Shown: positions 7,526 to 16,113 of the stretch, in pieces
Layout: each line of letters starts with the position of its first letter
Position numbering within the stretch: the first letter of the stretch is position 1
Origin: Actinosynnema pretiosum
GTDB taxonomy: Bacteria > Actinomycetota > Actinomycetes > Mycobacteriales > Pseudonocardiaceae
Assembly: GCF_024171695.1 (NCBI RefSeq)
Contig: NZ_JAMTCF010000008.1
Coordinates: 1-64,000 of the forward strand
Reading direction: 5' to 3'
DNA: 64,000 nucleotides
The notes under the pieces: model-generated
The model's database searches: none
What the model was told of the DNA's origin: nothing
The model's input: the letters and a program-made list of their open reading frames with translations, nothing else
Position numbers and translations under genes: made by a program

Positions 7526-7926
7526 GGCGCGTCCTGCTGGACACCTGCGTGGTGATCGCGCTGGAGCGGATCGACTTCGGGGAGTTCGCCGCCGCCCAGC
7601 CGCTGGTCAGCGCCGTCACCGTCGCCGAGCTGGCCTACGGGCTCGACGTGGACGACCCGGTGGAGCGGCACGCCCGCACCGAGCGGTACTACGCGGCGCT
7701 CGACCGGTTCGACGTGCTGCCGTTCGACCTCGCCTCGGCCAAGGTCTACGGCACGCTCGCCGCGCTGGTCCGGCGGATCGGGCGCGACCCCCGGCCCCGG
7801 CGGATGGACCTGCAGATCGCCGCGGTGGCCTCGGCCGCCGGGGTGCCGCTGCTGACCGCCAACACCAAGGACTTCGCCGGGCTGGAGCGGTTGGTCGAGG
7901 TCGTCGGGGTGCACCCGGCGGATTGA
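7522..7926 (+). CDS. vapC: VapC-type PIN-domain ribonuclease toxin
   Basis: 134 residues. PIN-domain acidic residues are in place: the first Asp in VLLDTCVVIAL, Glu in VTVAELAYGL, and the later Asp pair in RRMDLQIAA and LLTANTKDFAGLE. VapC toxins are Mg-dependent RNases cutting tRNA or rRNA. GTG 7522 overlaps the antitoxin stop (GTGA); GTG 7513 would add three residues. Toxin and antitoxin are transcribed together. Target RNA cannot be predicted. Confidence 0.92.
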   Translation: MRRVLLDTCVVIALERIDFGEFAAAQPLVSAVTVAELAYGLDVDDPVERHARTERYYAALDRFDVLPFDLASAKVYGTLAALVRRIGRDPRPRRMDLQIAAVASAAGVPLLTANTKDFAGLERLVEVVGVHPAD

Positions 7927-7931
7927 CCGGA

Positions 7932-8068
7932 CCGCCGATGTCCGGCCGGCCCACCGATGTCCGGCCGGCCCACCGATGTCCGGCCGGCTGACCGGCATCG
8001 GACCGGCTGACCGGCGTCCGGATGGCTGACCGGTGCTGGGACGGCGGGCTGACCGGCGTCGGGCTGGA
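7932..8068. repeat. 19-bp minisatellite, seven copies
   Basis: Tandem array just after vapC. Copies 1-3 (7932-7950, 7951-7969, 7970-7988) are nearly identical to CCACCGATGTCCGGCCGGC. Copies 4 and 5 (7989-8007, 8008-8026) keep the 19-bp period with TGACCGGCATCGGACCGGC and a variant. Copy 6 covers 8027-8045, and copy 7 (8050-8068) follows four extra bases. The array contains many CCGG steps and no open frame; recombination or slippage could change the copy number. Confidence 0.85.
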
Positions 8069-8114
8069 CCGGGTGAGCCTGCACAACCCCGTGAACCCGC
8101 CGACCCGCGAGCCC

Positions 8115-8597
8115 TCACAACCCCGCCGCGTCCAGCACCCCCGGCGCCACCCGCGCCACCTCCCGCTGCCACGGGTCGCGCGCCAGCGCCTCCGCGCACG
8201 GGCACGCCGACAGGTCCTCCCCGCACAGGTACGCCCCGAGCACCCGCAGCACCCGCGCGCTCTGCCGCAACCGCGCCGCCCCGACCAGCGGCACCAGCCC
8301 GTGCACCGCCTTCGCCAGCCGGTAGTGCACCCCAGGCCCCAGGTCGACGCTCGCCTGCCCGGCCAGCTCCTCGGCCACCAGCGCGATCGGCCCGCACCCC
8401 GCCCCGCGCGCGGCCCTGACCAGGTGCTGGTCCAGCCGCGCCACGAGCCTGCGGTGCACGTCCTCGCGCCAGGCCCGGTCCGCGCGCAGGAACGCCGCCA
8501 GCTCCTCCACCTGCACCGGTCCGGGCCTGGCCGGTCTGCACCTGCTCCGGCGCCGCCGCCGGGCGCCGACCTGCTTCGCGTGCGACATCGCGCTCAT
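8115..8597 (-). CDS. hypothetical protein with Cys-rich C-terminal segment
   Basis: 160 residues, not recognised. An Arg-rich N-terminus (about residues 10-25) is followed by helical charged sequence and a C-terminal segment YLCGEDLSACPCAEAL with three Cys. It is flanked by the minisatellite and a 280-base gap, so it appears monocistronic. ATG 8597 was chosen among several starts because the upstream Arg-rich part is unlike anything else; GTG or ATG further in would also be possible. Weak evidence for translation. Confidence 0.5.
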   Translation of the reverse strand: MSAMSHAKQVGARRRRRSRCRPARPGPVQVEELAAFLRADRAWREDVHRRLVARLDQHLVRAARGAGCGPIALVAEELAGQASVDLGPGVHYRLAKAVHGLVPLVGAARLRQSARVLRVLGAYLCGEDLSACPCAEALARDPWQREVARVAPGVLDAAGL

Positions 8598-8819
8598 GCC
8601 CACCAAGGTCGACCACCGGCGCCCTTCCGCCGGACGGCTCACCCCTATGCCACCCCCGCGTTACTCGCCCGCAGTAGCGGCGAACGCGCTGCGGCACCGG
8701 GCGAGCGCGGCGCCGGGGCCCGCCGCGAGGTCCACCGGCGCCACCCCGGAACGCCGGTCGGCCCCGCGCCCCGAGCGCGTGAGAGCGCGGCCATCACGTC
8801 GCCGCCCCCGGAACGCGCG

Positions 8820-8854
8820 GGAGCGCCCGGCCCCACGAGGGGACCGGGCGCTCC
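8820..8854 (-). terminator. hairpin downstream of fadB
   Basis: Arms 8820-8834 and 8839-8854 pair over 15 bp with one bulged A and a four-base loop (ACGA). It begins 24 bases past the fadB stop. There is no T tract, as is usual for actinomycete hairpins. Confidence 0.65.
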
Positions 8855-8877
8855 GGGGTCGTGCGGGCGCCGCCGGG

Positions 8878-10989
8878 TCAGGCCGGGACGGAGGCGATCC
8901 CCGGCGCCAGGAACCGCTTGCCGGTCACCTTCTCCGAGATGCCCGTCCGGTCCAGGTACGGCGTCACGCCGCCCAGCCAGAACGGCCAGCCCGCGCCCAG
9001 GATCATGCACAGGTCGATGTCCTGCGCCTCCGCCACCACGCCCTCGTCGAGCATGGTCCGGATCTCCTCGGCCAGCGCCTCCAGCGCCCGCGCGGCGACC
9101 TCGTCACCGGTCTGCGGGGCGTCGCCGCCCTTCCACAGCGCCTGGACCTCGGGGTCCACGGTCTGCTTGCCGGTCGCGTCCCACTGCCACACGGCCGCCT
9201 TGCCCGCCGCGACGAACGCCTTCATGTTCTCGCTGACCGCGAACCGCTCGGGGAACGCCCCGTGCATGGTCTCGGCCACGTGCAGCGCCACCGGCGGCCC
9301 GACGAGCTGGAGCAGCACCAGCGGGGACATCGGCAGGCCCAGCGACTCGGTCGCCCGGTCGGCCACCTCGAACGGGGTGCCCTCGTCGATCGAGCGCACC
9401 ACCTCGCCCATGAACCGGGTCAGCAGCCGGTTGACCACGAACGCGGGCGCGTCCTTGACCAGCACCGACGACTTCTTCAGCTGCTTGCCCACCGCGAACG
9501 CCGTCGCGAGGGTCGCGTCGTCGGTGCGCTCGGCCCGCACGATCTCCAGCAGCGGCATGACCGCGACCGGGTTGAAGAAGTGGAAGCCGACCACGCGCTC
9601 GGGGTGCTTGAGCCCGGACGCCATGTCGGTGATCGACAGCGACGAGGTGTTGGTGGCCAGCACCGCCTCGGCCGACACGTGCTCCTCGACCTCGGCGAAG
9701 ACCTTCTTCTTGACGTCCAGGTCCTCGAACACGGCCTCGATCACGAAGTCCGCGTCGGCGAACGCCGCCTTGTCCAGCGAGCCGGACACCAGCGCCTTGA
9801 GCCGGTTCGCCTTGTCCGGCGACACCCGGCCCTTGCCCAGCAGCTTGTCGACCTCGGCGTGCACGTAGCCCACGCCCTTGTCCACCCGCGCCTGGTCGAC
9901 GTCGGTCAGCACGACCGGCACCTCCAGGCGCCGGGCGAACAGCAGCGCCATCTGCGAGGCCATCAGGCCCGCGCCGACGATGCCGACCTTGGTGACCTTG
10001 CGGGCCAGCGACTTGTCCGGGGCTCCGGCGGGGCGCTTGGCGCGCTTCTGCACGAGGTTGAACGAGTACAGGCCCGCCCGCAGCTCGTCGCTCATGACCA
10101 GGTCGGCCAGCGCCTCGGTCTCGGCCGCGTAACCCCGGTCGAGGTCGTTCTCGCGGGCCAGCTCCAGCAGCTCCAGGGCCTTGAGCGCGCCAGGCGCGGC
10201 GCCCTTGGTGCGGCCGTGCACGATGCCCTTGGCGCGGGCGAGCGCGGCGTCCCAGCCCGCGCCCCGGTCGATCTCCTTGCGCTCCGGGGTCACCTCGCCG
10301 CGCACGACCTTCGCCAGCCAGAGCAGCGACTGCTCCAGGTAGTCGGCCGAGTCGAGCGCGGTGTCGAAGATCCCGAGCTGGGTGGCCTTGGCCGGGTTGA
10401 GCATCCGGTTCTGGTTCAGCGCGTTCTCGAAGATCACCGTCACGGCCGCGTCCGGGCCGATCAGGTTCGGCAGCAGCTGCGTGCCGCCCCAGCCGGGGAA
10501 CAGGCCGAGGAACACCTCGGGCAGCGCGATGGCCGCCGCGTTCGAGGACACCGTCCGGTAGTGGCAGGACAGCGCCAGCTCCAGGCCGCCGCCCATCGCC
10601 GCGCCGTTGACGAACGCGAAGGTGGGGACGGTGGAGTCGGTGAACTTGCGGAACACCTCGTGGCCGAGCGCGCCGATGGTCAGGCCCGTCTCGCGCGACC
10701 CGGCCTTCTCCACGGCGCTCAGGTCGGCGCCGACGGCGAACACGAACGGCTTGCCGGTGACCGCGATGGCCACCGGGTTCGCCGCCGCCGCCTCGTCGAA
10801 CGCCTGCCCGAGGCTGACCAGGCCCTGCGGGCCGAAGGTCGACGGGCGCGTGTGGTCGTGGCCGTTGTCGATGGTGATCACGGCGACCCGGCCGTCCAGG
10901 CCGGGCACGGACACCAGGCGGGTGCGCGCGCTGGTGACGACCTCGTCCGGGAAGAGGTCCTTGGCCTGGTCAGGCGTCAACGCGGTCAC
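8878..10989 (-). CDS. fadB: fatty acid oxidation complex alpha subunit (hydratase/3-hydroxyacyl-CoA dehydrogenase)
   Basis: 703 residues. N-terminal enoyl-CoA hydratase (crotonase) domain, about residues 1-290, shows FVFAVGADLSAVE and FVNGAAMGGGLELALSCHYR with LGLFPGWGGTQ. A second half starts with the NAD-binding KVGIVGAGLMASQMALLFAR and has the ATNTSSLSITDMA and GFHFFNPVAVMPLLEIV motifs of 3-hydroxyacyl-CoA dehydrogenase, then two dimer-type C-terminal domains. It catalyses the second and third steps of beta-oxidation. GTG start overlaps the thiolase stop (GTGA), so thiolase and this subunit form one operon. Confidence 0.95.
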   Translation of the reverse strand: MTALTPDQAKDLFPDEVVTSARTRLVSVPGLDGRVAVITIDNGHDHTRPSTFGPQGLVSLGQAFDEAAAANPVAIAVTGKPFVFAVGADLSAVEKAGSRETGLTIGALGHEVFRKFTDSTVPTFAFVNGAAMGGGLELALSCHYRTVSSNAAAIALPEVFLGLFPGWGGTQLLPNLIGPDAAVTVIFENALNQNRMLNPAKATQLGIFDTALDSADYLEQSLLWLAKVVRGEVTPERKEIDRGAGWDAALARAKGIVHGRTKGAAPGALKALELLELARENDLDRGYAAETEALADLVMSDELRAGLYSFNLVQKRAKRPAGAPDKSLARKVTKVGIVGAGLMASQMALLFARRLEVPVVLTDVDQARVDKGVGYVHAEVDKLLGKGRVSPDKANRLKALVSGSLDKAAFADADFVIEAVFEDLDVKKKVFAEVEEHVSAEAVLATNTSSLSITDMASGLKHPERVVGFHFFNPVAVMPLLEIVRAERTDDATLATAFAVGKQLKKSSVLVKDAPAFVVNRLLTRFMGEVVRSIDEGTPFEVADRATESLGLPMSPLVLLQLVGPPVALHVAETMHGAFPERFAVSENMKAFVAAGKAAVWQWDATGKQTVDPEVQALWKGGDAPQTGDEVAARALEALAEEIRTMLDEGVVAEAQDIDLCMILGAGWPFWLGGVTPYLDRTGISEKVTGKRFLAPGIASVPA

Positions 10990-12206
10990 TTGGCCTCTCC
11001 GTCCCAGTGCGGGTTCTCCCAGATCACGGTGCCGCCCATGCCGATGCCGATGCACATGGTGGTGATGCCGTAGCGCACGTCGGGGCGCTCGGCGAACTGG
11101 CGGGACAGCTGGGTCATCAGCCGCACGCCCGAGGACGCGAGCGGGTGGCCGACCGCGATCGCACCGCCCCACTGGTTCACGCGGGGGTCGTCGTCGGCGA
11201 TGCCGAAGTGGTCCAGGAACGCCAGGACCTGCACGGCGAACGCCTCGTTGATCTCGAACAGGCCGATGTCGTCGATCGTCAGACCGGCGCGCGCGAGGGC
11301 CTTCTCGGTCGCGGGCACCGGGCCCACGCCCATGACCTCGGGCTCCACGCCCAGGAACGAGTAGCTGACCAGCCGCATCCCGACCGGCAGGCCCAGCTCC
11401 TCGGCGGTGTCCTCGCCCGCGAGGATGCAGCCGGTGGCGCCGTCGTTCAGGCCTGCCGCGTTGCCCGCCGTCACCCGGCCGTGCGGGCGGAACGGGGTCT
11501 TGAGCTTCGCCAGGTCCGCCACGCTGGTGCCGGGGCGGGGAGGCTCGTCGGCGGTGGCCAGGCCCCAGCCGTGCTCGGCGGAGCGGGTGGCGACCGGGAC
11601 CAGGTCCGGGTCGATCTTCCCGTTCTTCAGCGCGTCGGCGTACTTGGCCTGCGAGGCCGCCGCGTACGCGTCGGTCCGCTCCTTGGTGATCGCCGGGAAC
11701 CGGTCGTGCAGGTTCTCCGCCGTCGAGCCCATGATCAGGGCGGACGGGTCGACGATCTTGTCCGACAGGAACCTCGGGTTCGGGTCGACGCCCTCGCCCA
11801 TCGGGTGGCGGCCCATGTGCTCGACGCCGCCCGCGATCGCCACGTCGTACGCGCCGAACGCGATGCCGCTGGCCGCGGTGGTCACGGCCGTCATCGCGCC
11901 CGCGCACATCCGGTCGATCGAGTAGCCGGGCACCGACTTGGGCAGGCCCGCCAGCAGCGCGGCGGTCCGGCCGATGGTCAGGCCCTGGTCGCCGATCTGG
12001 GTGGTGGCCGCGATGGCGACCTCGTCGACGCGCTCCGGGGGGAGCTCCGGGTGGCGGCGCAGCAACTCCCTGATGACCTTGACCACCAGGTCGTCGGCGC
12101 GGGTCTCCGCGAAGATCCCCTTCGGGCCGGCCTTGCCGAACGGCGTGCGCACGCCGTCGACGAAGACCACGTTGCGAACGCGCGCCTGCGCTGCTGGTGC
12201 GGCCAC
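10986..12206 (-). CDS. fadA: acetyl-CoA acetyltransferase / 3-ketoacyl-CoA thiolase
   Basis: 406 residues, the usual thiolase size. The acylated Cys is in DRMCAGAMTAV, the active-site His in GGAIAVGHPLASSG, and the second catalytic Cys in MCIGIGMGGT near the end. It cleaves 3-ketoacyl-CoA in the final beta-oxidation step, supplying acetyl-CoA. GTG at 12206 has GGAGG seven bases upstream, giving the standard thiolase N-terminus (VVFVDGVRTPFGKAG). It leads the two-gene fad operon; two palindromes 54-99 bases upstream probably control it. Confidence 0.95.
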   Translation of the reverse strand: MAAPAAQARVRNVVFVDGVRTPFGKAGPKGIFAETRADDLVVKVIRELLRRHPELPPERVDEVAIAATTQIGDQGLTIGRTAALLAGLPKSVPGYSIDRMCAGAMTAVTTAASGIAFGAYDVAIAGGVEHMGRHPMGEGVDPNPRFLSDKIVDPSALIMGSTAENLHDRFPAITKERTDAYAAASQAKYADALKNGKIDPDLVPVATRSAEHGWGLATADEPPRPGTSVADLAKLKTPFRPHGRVTAGNAAGLNDGATGCILAGEDTAEELGLPVGMRLVSYSFLGVEPEVMGVGPVPATEKALARAGLTIDDIGLFEINEAFAVQVLAFLDHFGIADDDPRVNQWGGAIAVGHPLASSGVRLMTQLSRQFAERPDVRYGITTMCIGIGMGGTVIWENPHWDGEAK

Positions 12207-12259
12207 GGCGTCTCCTCCACATCGTCGTGATTCAACTGGCGACCGGAGGGCGCGACTCC

Positions 12260-12305
12260 TACCGATCGGTAACAGCAACTCTAGCCTTCGTTACCGGTCG
12301 GTAAC
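12260..12305. promoter_or_regulatory. palindromic operator pair upstream of fadAB
   Basis: TACCGATCGGTA (12260-12271) is a perfect 12-base palindrome, and GTTACCGGTCGGTAAC (12290-12305) has perfect seven-base arms around GT. The two share the core ACCG..CGGT and lie 30 bp apart centre to centre (12265.5 and 12297.5, three turns). The second overlaps the stop codon of the next gene. Such sites fit TetR-type lipid regulators; no such regulator gene is in the window. Confidence 0.6.
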
Positions 12306-12740
12306 CACCGAGGGTGACCTGTCGCGTGCGTCACAGACCGCCCGCACGACCAAGAACAGCGCGAACCCGAACGGCGACAGCACGATCGTGAGCAGCAGCA
12401 GCGGCCCCATCAGCAGCGGGTGCGCTCCCGCGCGACGGCCCTCCCGGTACACCCACGCCCCGATCAGCAGGTCCCAGGCCAGGACCTGCGCCCAGATCGC
12501 GGACGCGCCCCACGCCGAACCCGCGAACTCCCGGAGCGCGCCCAGGTCCGGGCTGCTCATCGTCGCCCACAACTCGGGCAGGTGCCCGGCGACGAGCGCG
12601 GTGTAGACCGCCAGCGCGGGCAGCGCGATCAGCGGGGACGCCGCGATCCGGTCCGTCCAGCGCCACCCCGGCGCGAGGATCATCAGCGCCCAGAACGGGG
12701 CGACCAGGGGGAACGCCAGGTCGAACAGCGCGGCGCTCAC
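12291..12740 (-). CDS. ABA4-like membrane protein (DUF4281)
   Basis: 149 residues with four predicted membrane spans (around residues 5-25, 35-50, 75-100, 110-135). The motif LPELWATM, then GASAIWAQVLAWDLLIGAWVYREGRRAG and LLLTIVLSPFGFALFLVVRA matches the ABA4/DUF4281 family, first known from plant neoxanthin synthesis and common in bacteria without a proven role. GTG start overlaps the upstream gene stop (GTGA), so the two membrane proteins are co-made. Transcribed toward fadAB but separated by its operators. Confidence 0.8.
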   Translation of the reverse strand: MSAALFDLAFPLVAPFWALMILAPGWRWTDRIAASPLIALPALAVYTALVAGHLPELWATMSSPDLGALREFAGSAWGASAIWAQVLAWDLLIGAWVYREGRRAGAHPLLMGPLLLLTIVLSPFGFALFLVVRAVCDARDRSPSVVTDR

Positions 12741-13654
12741 GCGGACACCGCCGGGGCGCCGTCCTGCTCGGCCGAGGACCGCTTCCGGTCGCGCGCCGCC
12801 CGCCGCAGCGCGAACCAGGTCCAGGCGAGCAGCGCCGCGAGCCCGGCGAGGGTGGCCGCGTCCGGCTCCAGCACCGGCTGGCCGCGCAGCGCCTGCCACA
12901 GGGCGAGCGCGGTCAGGCCCGCGTAGGCCCCGCCGAGGTCGCGCACCAGGCGCGGGGTCGCCGGCGCGGGCAGCAGGGCCACCAGCAGCGGCAGGAGTTG
13001 CAGCGCGTGCATCCCGATGAAGTGCGGCACGCGCAGGTCGCCCGCCTCGGTGCTCCACCCGGTCAGCGCGAGCTGTCCGCCGCCGTCCGGCGCGCCCACG
13101 CTGTGCGCGCCGACCGCGCCCAGCGCCGGGTCCTGGCCCCGCGCGGGCGTGGTCATCAGGAAGCCGACCGCCATGCCCGCCAATGCGATCACCGCGCCGA
13201 ACCGGAGCGCGGTCGCGGTCGCCGGGTCCTCGAACCCGCTGGTCAGCAGCACGACGCAGAGCAGGCCGTGCATCACCCAGACGACGGCGATCGTCATGCC
13301 CATGAACGCGTACAGCGAGGCGTCGAGCTCGGTGGTCTGGTTGAAGTGGCTCTGCCTGCCCCGGACGACCTGGACGACGATGACCACGATCTCGATCGTG
13401 CCGCCCAGCGCCGCGACCGCGCCCGCCCAGCGGGCGGTCCGGCGCAGCCGGGTGGTCAGGGTGAGCGCCCAGGCGAGGCTCAGGCCGTAGAGGGCCAGGG
13501 ATAACGCGAACTTGAGCGGTTTGAGCCAGATGGGGCTACCGGCGATGATCCGGTCGTCGATCAGCAGGCCGAGCAGGGCGACGGGCACGAGGGCGGTGTT
13601 GAGGACGGTGAGCACGGCTAGTGGCGGGTGTGCGCGCAGCGCGCGGATCAGCAT
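12737..13654 (-). CDS. polytopic membrane protein of unknown function
   Basis: 305 residues from the ATG at 13654. About seven or eight hydrophobic spans are visible, including VLNTALVPVALLGLLID, ALYGLSLAWALTLT, TIEIVVIVVQVV, AFMGMTIAVVWVMHGLLCVVLL, and LLPLLVALLPAP. Charged loops carry QSHFNQTTELDASLYAF and HFIGMHALQLLP, with conserved-looking His residues that could bind a cofactor. It is coupled to the ABA4-like gene and divergent from a MerR regulator, which suggests a regulated membrane-protein pair. I do not recognise its family. Confidence 0.75.
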   Translation of the reverse strand: MLIRALRAHPPLAVLTVLNTALVPVALLGLLIDDRIIAGSPIWLKPLKFALSLALYGLSLAWALTLTTRLRRTARWAGAVAALGGTIEIVVIVVQVVRGRQSHFNQTTELDASLYAFMGMTIAVVWVMHGLLCVVLLTSGFEDPATATALRFGAVIALAGMAVGFLMTTPARGQDPALGAVGAHSVGAPDGGGQLALTGWSTEAGDLRVPHFIGMHALQLLPLLVALLPAPATPRLVRDLGGAYAGLTALALWQALRGQPVLEPDAATLAGLAALLAWTWFALRRAARDRKRSSAEQDGAPAVSA

Positions 13655-13670
13655 GGCTCGCTCCAAGTAT

Positions 13671-13702
13671 GGATAGTGACGCTCTCCGCTATCGGATAGT
13701 TA
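13671..13702. promoter_or_regulatory. divergent promoter operator candidate (merR/membrane operon)
   Basis: GGATAGTGA (13671) and GGATAGTTA (13694) repeat 23 bp apart; within the second lies CTATCGGATAG (13689-13699), five-base arms around one central G. The region separates the MerR gene from the two-gene membrane operon. MerR proteins bind such dyads between -35 and -10. Confidence 0.4.
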
Positions 13703-13742
13703 AGTTACCCATGTTGGTGTCGTGCTGGGAAGGGGCTTCTTG

Positions 13743-14459
13743 ATGCGGATCGCTGAGCTGGGCAGGCGGAGCGGGGTGCCGGTCCCGACGATCAAGTACT
13801 ACCTGCGGGCCGGACTGCTGCCCCCCGGCGAGCTGACCAGCCCGAACCAGGCCCGGTACGGCGAGGATCACCTGCACCGGCTGCGGCTGGTGCGGGCCAT
13901 GGTCGACGTGGGCGGGCTGTCGATCGCCGCCGTGGGCGAGGTCTTCGCCGCGCTGGGCGAGCAGCGCAAGGGCGTCTCGGGGGCGCTGCGCACCGTCGAG
14001 GCCGCCGTCACGCCGGTGCCCGAGGACCTGGACGCGGAGGCCGTCGCGCTGGGCGTGGCCTTCCTGGAGCGGCAGGGCTGGGTGCCGGACGACCGGTCGC
14101 CTGCGTTCCGCGCGCTGGTCGGAGTGCTCGGGACGGCCCGCGAGGTCGGGCAGGAGGGGTTCGCGGACCTGCTCGACGGCTACGCGCGGGCCTGCCTCGG
14201 ACTGGCCGAGGCCGATCTCGACTACGCGATCGGGGACGGCGCCGAACCGGAGCTGGACCAGGCCCTGGAGCGCGTGGTCGTCGGCACCGTGCTGGGGGAC
14301 GCGGCGCTGGCCGCCGTGCGGCGACTGGCCCGGCGCGAGGTGGCGATCCGCAGGTTCGGGCACGCCGAGGACGAGTGCCCCAGGGGTGAGTGCGCTGGGG
14401 ACGGGTGCGCGGGGGAGAGCGGCGTGGTGGAGAACGGCGCGAGGGAGGGCGGCGCCTGA
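13743..14459 (+). CDS. MerR family transcriptional regulator
   Basis: 238 residues. The first 70 residues are a MerR winged helix: MRIAELGRRSGVPVPTIKYYLRAGLLPPGE, then NQARYGEDHLHRLRLVRAM. The rest is an alpha-helical effector domain (about residues 75-215) with YARACLGLAEADLDYAIGD, followed by an acidic, Cys-containing tail (GECAGDGCAGE) not usual for the family. Start ATG 13743 has GAAGGGG upstream. It is divergent from the membrane-protein operon, so it likely controls that operon and itself; the inducer is unknown. Confidence 0.88.
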   Translation: MRIAELGRRSGVPVPTIKYYLRAGLLPPGELTSPNQARYGEDHLHRLRLVRAMVDVGGLSIAAVGEVFAALGEQRKGVSGALRTVEAAVTPVPEDLDAEAVALGVAFLERQGWVPDDRSPAFRALVGVLGTAREVGQEGFADLLDGYARACLGLAEADLDYAIGDGAEPELDQALERVVVGTVLGDAALAAVRRLARREVAIRRFGHAEDECPRGECAGDGCAGESGVVENGAREGGA

Positions 14460-14798
14460 GCGCGGTCCCTGGACGAGCTGTCCTGAAGTCGAGCGGCCCG
14501 CGGGGGGAAATCACCCGGACGGGGGCGCGCTGGAACGGTGCCCGGCGCGGTGGACGCGCGGGCCCGGACCTCCCCGCAGTGCTTCCCGCCGAAGGAGCCG
14601 GACCGCCGGAACGGCACGCCTGAGCGGTGTGCGGGACCGGCGCGGCCCTCCAGGGAAGGAGAGTGCACAGGGAGGTAGGTGTTCGGTTGTGGCCGGTCCG
14701 GGCGCCTGGTCGGCGGTCGAGCCGGTGTCGGTGCGGTGTCGGCGGTCGGAGGCCTCCCGTTGCCAGCAGGCCCTCGACGCACCCGTGCTTCGTCCCGC
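14460..14798. other. 339-base gap between convergent genes
   Basis: Lies between merR (plus) and rnd (minus). I see no reading frame with a convincing ribosome site, no clear long hairpin and no RNA gene. Base composition is like the neighbouring coding DNA. Confidence 0.5.
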
Positions 14799-16043
14799 TC
14801 AGCCCGGAGTGGCGGCCAGGGCCTCGGTGAGCGCCCGTGCCGTCAACCCGATCTGCCAATCACGTGCCCCGCCCTCGCGGAGCGCCGCCGTGACCCCGTC
14901 GAGCGAGGTGTCCGACGGCGGCTGCCAGCAGGTGCGGCGCACCAGGTCGGGCAGCAGCAGGTTCTCCACCGGCAGGTTGTTCGCCTCGGCGACCTCGGCC
15001 AGGGCGGTGCGCGCCGCCGCGAGCCGTGCCGCCGCCGCCGGGTCCTTGTCGGCCCAGCGGTTCGCCGGTGGAGGTCCGTCGTGGTGCTGGGCGGTCTCAG
15101 GCAGCTCCGCCCTGGGCAGCGCCGCCGCCTTGCGCAGCGCGCCCATCCACGTCCCGGCCATGCGCCGCTGGGCGCGTCCCCGGAACACCGGGAGCGCCAG
15201 CAGCGCGGCCTCGTCGGCCGGGTTGCGGGTCGCCGCGTCGACCAGCGCGCTGTCGGGAAGCACCCGGCCGGGGGCCAGGTCCCGCTCGCGCGCCAGAGCG
15301 TCGCGGGTCTCCCACAGCGACCGGACAGCGGCGAGCTGCCTGGTGCTGCGGATGCGGTGGATCCCCGAGGTGCGTCGCCAAGGCTCCGCCCTCGGTTTGG
15401 GAAGCGGCGCGGTCCTGGCGGCGTCGAACTCCTCCAGAGCCCACTCCAGCTTGCCCTGCTGCCTCAGTTCCTCCTCCAGCACGTCGCGCAGCTGAACGAG
15501 CAGCTCGACGTCGAGCGCCGCGTAGTTGAGCCAGTCGGCGGGGAGGGGACGGCGCGACCAGTCGGCCGCACCGTGCCCCTTCTCCAACCTGTAGCCCAGC
15601 AGCAGCTCGACGAGCGTGCCGAGTGCCACCCGTTCGAAACCGGCCAGCCTGCCCGCCAGCTCGGTGTCGAACAACGCGCTCGGCCTGAGACCCAGTTCGG
15701 CGAGGCACGGCAGGTCTTGCGACGCCGCGTGCAGCACCCACTCGGTCCCCTCGAGCGCCTCGACCAGCGGATCCAACCGACCGCCAAGGGCGATCGGGTC
15801 GACCAGCACGGTCCCGGCGCCTTCCCGGCGCAGCTGCACCAGGTAAGCGCGTTGCGAGTAGCGGTAGCCCGAGGCTCGCTCGGTGTCCACCGCGACCGGT
15901 CCCTCGGCCCCGGCGAGCGCTTCTGCTGCTCGCCGGAGTGCCGAGGAGTCGGCCACCACCGGCGGAACCCCGTCAGCGGGTTCCGTCAGCGGGACCGGCT
16001 GTGCACCGGTCGGATCGGTTCGCTCGTCGGCGGGTACGTCCAC
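14799..16043 (-). CDS. rnd: ribonuclease D
   Basis: 414 residues. DEDDy exonuclease motifs are present: VAVDTERASGYRYSQRAYLVQL (Exo I), VLHAASQDLPCLAEL (Exo II), and LNYAALDVELLVQL (Exo III with Tyr). A C-terminal HRDC domain (WETRDALARERDLAPGRVLPD, about residues 240-310) follows, and a second helical segment at the end. RNase D trims 3' ends of tRNA precursors and other stable RNAs. A TAGGGT box eight bases before the GTG suggests leaderless transcription. The orphan response regulator lies 70 bases downstream on the same strand order, read away. Confidence 0.92.
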   Translation of the reverse strand: MDVPADERTDPTGAQPVPLTEPADGVPPVVADSSALRRAAEALAGAEGPVAVDTERASGYRYSQRAYLVQLRREGAGTVLVDPIALGGRLDPLVEALEGTEWVLHAASQDLPCLAELGLRPSALFDTELAGRLAGFERVALGTLVELLLGYRLEKGHGAADWSRRPLPADWLNYAALDVELLVQLRDVLEEELRQQGKLEWALEEFDAARTAPLPKPRAEPWRRTSGIHRIRSTRQLAAVRSLWETRDALARERDLAPGRVLPDSALVDAATRNPADEAALLALPVFRGRAQRRMAGTWMGALRKAAALPRAELPETAQHHDGPPPANRWADKDPAAAARLAAARTALAEVAEANNLPVENLLLPDLVRRTCWQPPSDTSLDGVTAALREGGARDWQIGLTARALTEALAATPG

Positions 16044-16113
16044 GGCGGATGACCCTACGACGAACGCACCACTCGCGGGTGTGTTCGACTCGTTCAGCGC
16101 GTCGACCTGCGGT

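Noticed and set aside
7932..8068. The 19-bp array as a CRISPR
   Set aside because: Units are directly abutting with no spacers, and no cas genes are near.
14460..14798. A small gene in the merR-rnd gap
   Set aside because: Frames of 67-77 codons exist but have no convincing ribosome site and are highly Arg/Gly-biased.
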